DNA of 64,000 nt, taken from NCBI RefSeq assembly GCF_002994745.2, contig NC_037090.1, forward strand, positions 28,564,501 to 28,628,500, read 5' to 3'. The notes under the pieces are model-generated. The model made no database searches. It saw nothing but the letters and a program-made list of their open reading frames with translations, and was not told the origin of the DNA. Positions 55,778-64,000 of the stretch are shown here, one piece after another (the first letter of the stretch is position 1; each line of letters begins with the position of its first letter). The translations under genes were made by a program, and so were the position numbers. The DNA comes from Rosa chinensis. Its lineage: Eukaryota; Streptophyta; Magnoliopsida; Rosales; Rosaceae.

Positions 55778-56838
55778 AACAAACTTACAATACAACAACC
55801 TAGCCATTCTCTCGATAGCTAGGCATGAAAAACCCTTCAGCTAGGGGGCTAGAACCTTCAGCTACGTGGGGACCGAGACTGGATCCGACCCGAGGATCGA
55901 TCTTTAGTTCTCTGCCACGAGGCCCTAGGGTTTCTGGACTTAGGGCTTCGATGAGGATTACAAATTTCGCTCCTAGGCCAGGGACAGACATAGTGATGGC
56001 ATCGGAGGCGAACAATCACTGGGATCTCCCAAACCCTAATTCTAGGGCTAACCATAACCCTAGGACACTATTTGCTCCCAATTTTTCGGGTACTGGTACT
56101 TTCCTGCGCTTACTTCTCGGTTTAAGAATATAGGGTTCTCTCTGTTAGATTTAGAAGCTATTCCAAGATGGTCTCTGGCAGTAGAGGAACCTACTACTTA
56201 GGTTGTGAAAGTAGTACCTAACCGTCCTAGCATTTTGGGAATTTGTTTGAATTCTCTGAATGATTTTGGTCATGATGGGAAGAAAGCTAAAATGGATGCT
56301 GGTTTTGTTAATGATCTTCTTGATTTTGAGGGTAGTTTTGAGCTCCCTAATGTTAATGGGATTATCAATTTGTCTCCAACAAAGAAACATGGAAGACCAA
56401 AGGGAAGCAAGAACAAGACTGCTTACAAGACAAAAGGTCAAAAAACCCTATAGGAATAGGGTTCCTAGGATTCCCAAAGGGATTAGGGAAGAGGATGTTG
56501 CGGCCATGTTGAAGGTGACTGAGGAAGACTCTGTTGGTGGTGCTGAGACTACTAGGATGGAAGATATTGCTGAGGAAGGTGGTGATTTTCTCTTGGCATA
56601 TGCACCTTCCTCAACAGATGTTTGAAGAATTTGACACCAAGGGCGTTCTTTTCATCTGTGCCCCCTTGATTTCCCATGGATGAATAAAGATAATGTTGGA
56701 TGAGCTTCATTGATTTTATAAAGGTTGAATTGTTTAGATGATGGATTTTTTGTCAACCCACATGGCTAAATTGGTATATATAATTATGCTGATCAATAAA
56801 AGAGTTGTCAGTTTCTTCAACAACAAAAAAAAAAAAAA
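55778..56838 (+). mobile_element. LINE-derived retroposon, about 1.06 kb, with poly(A) and target duplication
   Basis: Flanked by 14-bp repeats TCTTTAATAG(G/A)TTG (55764-55777 and 56839-56852) and ending in an A-tract (56825-56838). The plus frames contain ORF1-like pieces: a Pro/Arg-rich start (55825), a middle (56205-56450) ending in HGRPKGSKNKT, and an acidic end (56452-56625). The 3' part (..ATAAAGGTTGAATTGTTTAG.. AATAAAAGAGTTG) looks like a LINE 3' UTR. There is no endonuclease or RT, so the element joins a LINE 5' region to a 3' tail and must be mobilised in trans. Confidence 0.7.
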
Positions 56839-57131
56839 TCTTTAATAGATTGGATCTTAGTTTTGTTTATTTATGGAGAAGATGAATTCTCATTATCTCT
56901 CTCTTTTTATTTGTGGCGTATCTTTCTACATTCTACCTCCTTTTTTTGTTTTGCTCTGTCTCCAATTGTTCTTAAATATGGTACTTCTAAACTGCTCAAG
57001 GTTACGAAACATATATAATGTCACATTTGTTATAAATTAACTATATACAAATGTAAAAATATCACCGGCATTGGTACATATACCAACTAATTTTTTCTCT
57101 AGTCATATTCTAAACCATTATTATCTCTTCT

Positions 57132-57500
57132 ATGTTACTGTACGTACTTGGACCAATATTCTATAAGAACCAAGAGGTAAGGACTGTTTCTGGATTTACA
57201 CATGACAATTTAAAAAGAGTTTGGATTCAGGGATTTCAAAGTCATACATACGAGATAGAGTTTACAATATCTATTATGAAAAATACAACGAAGCTTGAGA
57301 CTTTGGTGATCGACCCGTTTGGAAAAACTTATATCGATGGAGTGTTTAGGGATGTTATCAGCATATACACTCTAAAATCTATGCCTGAACATCCATCTTG
57401 GGAGGAAGAACGCGGAATATTATGGGAAGAAAAACGCAGGGGAGTGATCCAAGAAAAATTAAGGAAAATAAAGACTGATGCACAAATTATAATTATGTAA
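57132..57500 (+). pseudogene. F-box/FBD-type C-terminal exon
   Basis: The frame includes FTHDNLKRVWIQGFQSHTYEIEF then TISIMKNTTKLETLVIDPFG, the FBD-like pattern seen after the LRRs of plant F-box/LRR/FBD proteins (H.NLK.V.I.GF.G...E.EF...I..NA..LE...I.P). The C-terminus is charged (WEEERGILWEEKRRGVIQEK). No F-box, LRR or upstream exon is found in the preceding kilobase. It is therefore either an orphan fragment or the last exon of a gene with a distant start; the first is more likely because a LINE insertion lies just upstream. Confidence 0.5.
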
Positions 57501-57539
57501 AAAAAATTAACGGCTTCTTGTTCTGCTGTTTCTCCATGG

Positions 57540-60500
57540 TTGTAACTTATATTTGTAATTTTCATGATGTATTCATTTTAACTATTAGTGGACATGGAAT
57601 TGTTTAACTTGCAGCTGATGTCTAAATTGAGCATTTAGAATTCTTTTCTAACTATATCATGCAAGGAAAGGTTCATTAATTTTGTAGGCCTGCAAAAACA
57701 ATTTAGCAAGACTTCACCCAACGGTCCCTTCTCTCAGAGAGAGGTACTGTTGTGTAGACTTGAATTTCGTTGTTTTATCTTTTCCCAGTTTTAACTTTAA
57801 ATTTTACCATTGCTGTATCATCACATAAGAGTTCGTCCTATTCTGATGAGCCTGGGTTCACTTGGGATGGGTCTGGGCTTTAGTCTTTGGGTAGTGACAT
57901 GCATCCTGGATTTGTTTATGCCGTGGAATTTAGTTCTCCTCCCACTCTTGGAATAGAAGTTCCACGGTATATTAACATATCGGTACACTAAGTAAGCTTA
58001 GGTTATAAAGGAGATTTCATTGATAGAGAGTCAATTCCAATAAACTTATTAGAAGGTCCTATTGGCGTATGTCCAGTAGAAATTGAATCCACGAATTTGC
58101 TAATTATGGGAGTATTTTCCAGCTTTAGTTTCACATGAATGTATCACTCATTGAAGCCACATATTAATTGACGAACTATGAGATTAGAACTAATGACCTA
58201 AATTTCAGCTCACCTATCTTGCTATATGTTCAAACAATCACTTCCCCAAACTAGGGCACCATCACTCCCCCAAAGTCCTTTTGATTCATAAGAGATATGA
58301 TTATCCTTCTCGTAACTATGCTTTGGTTAGTTTGAAGACATGATGCATCACTTCATTCAATATGAACTTTAATTAGGAGTCTAGGACCCTCCATAGTTTT
58401 GTTAAACAAGCCTCGTAAACCTTCTGGGTCCCCAGGCACATCAAAAAGCATCGCAATAATAAAATTAATAAACACTTATCCAAAGTCGATGACCTTCACT
58501 TTTTAAGATGATTATTAGAGGCTCTCCACCGTGGCCCAAAGAAGGGAGAGGAACAGAAGAGTTTTGCATGGCGCGTATACCCCTTTTTTTGTCTTGTAGC
58601 GCCATCAGATGGTGTAGGACTGTGGTACAGTTGCAGAATTCCATTTGTTCCACGTGGGAGCTAGCTGTTGGGCCTTTTTGAGTTTTGAAACCAATGGCCA
58701 TGAAATCTGGACCGTTGTTTCAATTAAGGATTAGATCCAACGGTACTGAATTAATGTATTTGGTATAATGGTATAGGAACGGTAACAAAAAAATTGTAAA
58801 AATTTCCTACAAATACCTATTCTCTTTTTTAACCCTCACACCTACAAAATTTGTCTACCCAAAAAGCAAAAGTCTCTAGTTGCATTTTCAAAATGTTCAT
58901 CAATACAATTTATTTACATCATACATTTCTCATTTACATTAAAAAAATTATTAAAATACTCGATAAACAGTAATTGACTGGTGACCCTGACCCCAACGGG
59001 TGGAAACAAAGGTTCAGTGGTAGTGAATAGTTTCCTGCCCTAATGATCTAACCGGTAAACTTGTTCTTAGTTGTTTGGGTCATAATACTATTGGATGGTT
59101 ATAACTTTTTGTTGGTTTTATTGATTGATCGCTACTTTGCTAGTTTGCTACTACCCTTTTCTACTTTTACTTGTTTTACTTTTCGCTCCACATAACATGC
59201 ATGATGCATCATTAAGAGGCTAAATTTTTAAAATCACATCAACGTCTAAGAAAGGCATTGAATTCAGCGTAATCATTTTGTTTAAGGACTTGGGATATCA
59301 ATTCATTTTAACAGGAAAAAAAAGAGTATGAACTGTTATGTTCATAGATAGTTGACCCTAAGACTAAGAGGGGAGAGGGAATTTAAAGATGTGAAGTTAG
59401 CAATTTAAAGATGCAGCTAGGTGTAATCTGTAGAGGTAAATGTTTTCTAACTATCATACATGTTTTTGTTAATTTGTTTCAAACAAAAAAGGAAAAGTGG
59501 GATTCGAAATGTGATTTCTAGTGTAGAGCAGTAGAGATAGAAAATTGTGACTATAACTATCTAAAATTCTAATATGGACCCAGATCCACATGTACCATGA
59601 GTTAATTCCCAACATGAACAGTATCCGGAATTAACTTATGGTGTATGTGGATCTTGGTCCACCCAAGACTCTTCGCTATAACTATATTAGCAAACTCAGG
59701 GGTGTAGTGCAGCTGCACCAAGTTTCTGGTCTTTTAAGTTCTAATGATTTCAGCAATATATATAAATATATCAAAATATATATTTTTTTTTCTTTTTTAA
59801 GCAATGAAACTATGAAGAAGATTTCTTCAGGTACTAAAATCAAAGTAACTTGGGAAATACAAGGAAGAAAGTTATGCATTCAAATATTATTTTGGAGAAT
59901 GCGATGTCCATAACTAGTAGATTTGTTCGTCACTATATTTGCTTCTCAAAAACATGATTGAAACTTATTTATGAGAAACTTGAGAAAAGAATACTTGACG
60001 TCCTGAACACTAATGTTTATGTGTGTCTGTCTAACATAATTTTTTTTCTTTTTTGATGACAATGTCTAACAATATATTCATATGATGAAGTTCTAGCTCA
60101 GTTGGCAAAGCCGAAGTATTGTTTTGTTTTTTTTTTTTTTCATATTTTTTTATTCTTCTTCTTTTTAGTGTTTTCATCGAGCATTCAAATTTTTGCACGA
60201 AGTCTTCAGAATATCATAACCAACCCTGAACATAGTAGATATCTGATATTAGATTATTCCTGGCCACCTTATCATTAAACACCTGGTGTTAAGGGTCCAG
60301 TATTTTTCTTCTTGTTGTTTTAGTGTTTCCATTGAGATTAGTCAGATTACCTTATTCATGATCACGCTATCCCTGAACATATTAAATATGTGATGTTGAA
60401 TTATTGAAGGTCTCGCTATCGCTAAACACTTGGCGAAAACTTGTGATGTCTAAATTTAGTAATAGGTGAGTTATAGTGACAAATATCACAAGCACTAAAT

Positions 60501-62200
60501 CCCAAAAAGATATAATCATAAAAAGATATAAGACCAACAGTATATCACATGCATAGAGAAAGATACATACCCAGTACCCACCTAGACTAGACTCATGAGA
60601 GGCCTGTGGGAATATATGCCCGTGGTGAACTAGTGATTGTTTGCTTCTTCTAGATTGGACCTGATTCACAATGACTGGACATGTAATGCTCCATCTTTGT
60701 AGCCAATAGTCTCCATTAAACTTTTTTGTTTTTTGGTCAATAGTCTCCATTAACTTGATAGTGCTATATCTAATTAGGACGAAGCATATATAATCCCTTC
60801 TATTATTGTATGAGAGAGCAAAATGTAAATTGCTTTCTTTCTTTGGGTGGCTGGCTCTTCTCTAACTCTTTCTTTCTTCATTTCAATTTTCATTCTGAAT
60901 GAGATTATGATTATCCACTCGACTGATCTGCCCCTGGTGGCTCCATCAAGATCAAGAGCTCTTAAGTAGAACCTCTATTATTGGAAACATTATGAAGATT
61001 GCTCTTCCATCATGGGAAAGCAAAAATATCATGATAATGATTTGGAACCCAAAATTAATTTGTGAGTTTGATATGTCATTTTCCTTCTTAAGAAGTAGTT
61101 GAATATTTATATCGGTTTAGATTATAAATTAATATTTTCATACCGACATACTTGTACTATCAAGTAACCATTGTTGATTTTTGTGAATCTTATGAACGTC
61201 TACTTAATAAATATAATCGTTCACACATGTATGGACGATTGTGTTGAACAAAAATCCAGCTATAAGAAGTTGCCAAAAGAAACACTTGGAGTTATGTAAA
61301 TCAAGTACTAACAAAAATACATAAAGCAATCTATTTTGTTATAGCTAGGTGGATAAAACATTCCCATCATAAGACTACCCACATATGCAAGTATGCAACT
61401 AATGACAAAACCAATCGCTTCAATAAAATTATACACCTATCTACCCCCAACCCTATGGACCCGACTAGGAGCAATGCACCATTACTATTGACTTTCATAT
61501 TTTACAACAATACCAATCAGACAATCTCTTTTATAATATACCAATCTAACAATCTCTTCTATAATTGAAATAGAAAGAAGAAAAAAAACAGAAAATGGCT
61601 CATCAAGGTAACCTTTCACAATTATTAAACTTGCATTCTAGATTCTGGTAAGAAGTGTTTAATTCAATAACGTGATTTATTAGATTAAGGTAAAAAAAGA
61701 GCAAAATAGAAAATATAGAAGAGAAGGGCGGCTTCAAAGCTTTCGGAGTACTCTTCTAAAATGTTGCATGGTCCCTCTTTTATTTTTGGTCCATGCCGAA
61801 TACACACAATCACACATCATCAATTTGTCCAGCAAAGTTTAGTTACTATTTAATTCAACAACTTTGCATTTTATTTTGTAAATTCGATTTAGCTAGAAGT
61901 GGGGTTGTTGGCTATATATATTTGTATAACATTGATGAACTCATGGATAGTAGATAAGGACGAGTGTATTATTATCTACATCATGATCTCTAGAAGATTC
62001 ATTGTTGGTTTCATTCAATTTTTTTTTATTAGAAATGGATGATATCATAACTACATGAATCCATGCATGAAATGTGGGGAATTGATATCCCTTCATTGAA
62101 ACTTTACTAACAGTATCTTATAATGAGAAAATCTTCAACACGGCCAAGAAATGAATCACCTCATCGGAGTGTGATCATGCATCTCATAATGTACATAAAA
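57540..62200. other. Intergenic, AT-rich, no gene seen
   Basis: Several T- and A-tracts and short open frames without recognised domains. No transposon ends identified. Confidence 0.4.
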
Positions 62201-63065
62201 AACCATCCCTAAGGCCGGAAGTACTCCATTTTGCAAAATTGTTCTCGTCCGACGGCGAACTTTGGCTGGCCTCCAGCCTTACCACCATCATGGGCTTTGA
62301 TGCCGGACGGGAGATCGATATCTACTGCCCATGGGACTCCATCGGAGGGATTTTCTCTAGATTTTTCAGATGGTTCGACTGGGATGGTGGCGAAGGTGGC
62401 GGTTATGCTGCACATGCAGGTAATCGATCCCCGTTGATGATTTTTTGGATCGATGGCGCCATGGGTCTTGATCGATGGCGGGTGCGGAGTTGCGAGGCAT
62501 GGATCGGGGATGGTGTTCTGTGGTGATGCAAGTTGCAGCGGTGTGGCTCAGGACTGTTTGGATCGCGAGGATGAGCTGGCGTAGCGGTGCAAATCGTGGT
62601 GAATTGGGTTGGACAGAACTCTGCCGGACTATGACATACAACGGGGGTGATGGTGGATTGGCCCGAACTAGGATGATGGGCCTGGAGTGATCTCCTTAGT
62701 GACTACCCTATTGGGCCTAGAGTTTTTGGGCTAGGGTTCTGCCCTAGTCCATTGTTAATTTGGGCTAGGGTTTAGGCCTTTGGCCCAACCATATGTTTTT
62801 AGCTTTATTGTCTAATACAATAATTTTCCTTTTATTAGGAACCTAGATCTCTAGCGCCTCCAGCATAGTACCAATGGAGGATCCTCACTACCTCTACGTA
62901 TTTGAATGTATAATGAGTAAGTCTATTTATATGTACCACTGTGGGTACTACCACTATCTTTTTGTCTGTCTATGTCCTTAAATAGCAGCGAAAGGGTATG
63001 TAACGGTCTGTTCTGACTTGTGATGAATATATTATTTCGCCCTAGGAGCTTGACTCAAAAAAAAG
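62200..63065 (+). mobile_element. Probable LINE-like retroposon, ends undefined
   Basis: The first half is GC-rich with overlapping frames on both strands (none recognised), then GGGCTAGGGTTTAGGCC-type sequence. The tail (..AGCAGCGAAAGGGTATGTAACGGTC..GATGAATATATTATTTCG..) ending in an A-tract at 63058-63065 is like a plant LINE 3' UTR. No target duplication was found, so this is tentative. Confidence 0.4.
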
Positions 63066-64000
63066 ATACATAGAGTATTACTGTTTGGATCAAAGAAAAA
63101 ATATTCCCATTCCCGTATCAAAAAAAAAAATTCCCATTCCTGTATCAAAAAAATATTCTCCCGCAACACTAGTTACTTCCATATATTATGCCATCAGTTT
63201 CAAAGGAAAAAATTGCATCTCAAACCCATTATTACACAGACGTTAAAAATAAATAAAAAAATTTGACCATTTACCGTAATTATAGGAACTTTTTCCCCCT
63301 TACACCACCAACTCATTTTTTTCCCACTTACCCATAAAGACTTTAATGAGGTCTTCCATAATACCCAATTAAGTGTTTTTTTTTTCCCACTACTTTGGCC
63401 TTACCCCTTTATATATAGAGAGAGAGAAGCCATAGGAAACTTCGCTGGAGTCCGTCATCAGTTGCCGGAATTCTGTCGTCGGTCGCCGTCATTAGTGACG
63501 ACTCCTATATAACAAATATGGATATCAATCAAACTTGCAATATTTTAACCCAAAAAAATAAATTTATTTTTTTTAGAAGAAAAAAATTGATTTAGGCACC
63601 CAGGTTCTCCTTTCGAATTTGCCGGTTGCAAACCCGAGATCGTAACCCTAAGTTCACAACTATGATTCTTTGCAACCTATCAACAAATCGTAGATTTGAG
63701 CTCAAACTGATGGCGGAGAGCTCGGTCAGGTCTTGACGCCGAGGGCGAACTGATGGCGTCGCTGCAAAGACCACGATGTGGAGGAGGATCGTCTGAGTTG
63801 GTCGATCTTGACCCCGAGGAGAGAAAATGCTAACAGAGCTCCGACATTGTTCAAGAGAGACCCGGTGTTGGGAGGCGAGCTCTAGTGCGGTCTTGGTGCG
63901 GACAATGACGTTGAAGGAGTAGCCGGAAAGGAGAGGTTGATGTCGCGGCTGCGGGTTTTCCTTTTTACTGAACTTTTTTTTTGTACCAAAAATTTCATCT
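63066..64000. other. Intergenic to window end
   Basis: AT-rich to 63420, then a GC-richer part on both strands (63430-63960) without a supported gene; possibly the 5' region of another non-LTR element cut by the window edge. Confidence 0.35.

Noticed and set aside
60080..60115. TCTAGCTCAGTTGGCAAAGCC, tRNA-like D-arm
   Set aside because: No anticodon or T-arm follows in a cloverleaf layout.
62209..62690. Overlapping 68-95-codon ORFs on both strands
   Set aside because: GC-rich LINE-like stretch; none of the frames resembles a known protein.
1..64000. CRISPR arrays, operons, phage or bacterial defence loci
   Set aside because: The window is plant nuclear DNA with spliced genes; none of the tandem repeats has direct-repeat/spacer structure.

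Overview
This is a plant nuclear window, most likely a eudicot. The genes are intron-rich, the intergenic DNA is AT-rich, and there is a plant villin, a CYP71-type P450, an LRK10L-type receptor kinase, an F-box/FBD exon, many Ty1/copia and other retroelements, and a plastid-derived tRNA remnant. The general feel is Rosaceae, but that is an inference. Only three genes look intact and conserved: NTAQ1 (minus, 9729-12957), a DTW-domain protein (plus, 13122-13919) and a large villin (plus, coding exons 36759-48115). A 162-codon ORF at 14367 may also be a gene.

Layout. 1-7626: the last exon of an LRK10L-like kinase, split by a 5.66-kb insertion with a perfect 5-bp target duplication. The insertion is a tandem array of a TRIM-like miniature LTR element. 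Inside the array sits a copia element whose parts are in circularly permuted order around a single LTR, as if a one-LTR DNA circle had been captured. 7627-9728: no gene seen. 9729-13919: NTAQ1 and the DTW gene, divergent with 164 bp between start codons. 14367-14855: a small ORF of uncertain nature. 15999-23196: a CYP71-type pseudogene (minus) whose single intron holds a decayed 5.4-kb copia element. 23200-33800: a repeat zone with a plant-mobile-domain pseudogene, a very young protease-only LTR element, a Mutator-type MITE and non-LTR retroposons.

33800-48115: the villin gene, 24 exons including an untranslated first exon and an 11-bp microexon. 48116-53460: intergenic DNA with an arginyl-tRNA-synthetase-like exon fragment, a ~100-bp minisatellite, a LINE tail and a plastid trnH-psbA insertion. 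53471-54330: a receiver-like ORF abutting a LINE RNase H relic. 54690-55546: a truncated copia element. 55778-56838: a LINE-derived retroposon with its target duplication. 57132-57500: an F-box/FBD C-terminal exon. 57540-64000: intergenic DNA, with GC-rich LINE-like stretches near 62.2-63.1 and 63.4-64.0 kb.

The intact genes have separate housekeeping roles: N-terminal Gln deamidation in the N-degron pathway, tRNA modification, and actin bundling. Nothing links them in one pathway. The most unusual item is the permuted copia inside the TRIM array within the kinase exon. Next are the protease-only young LTR element and the isolated receiver-like ORF. No coordinates here were checked by software beyond reading the sequence and translating frames.
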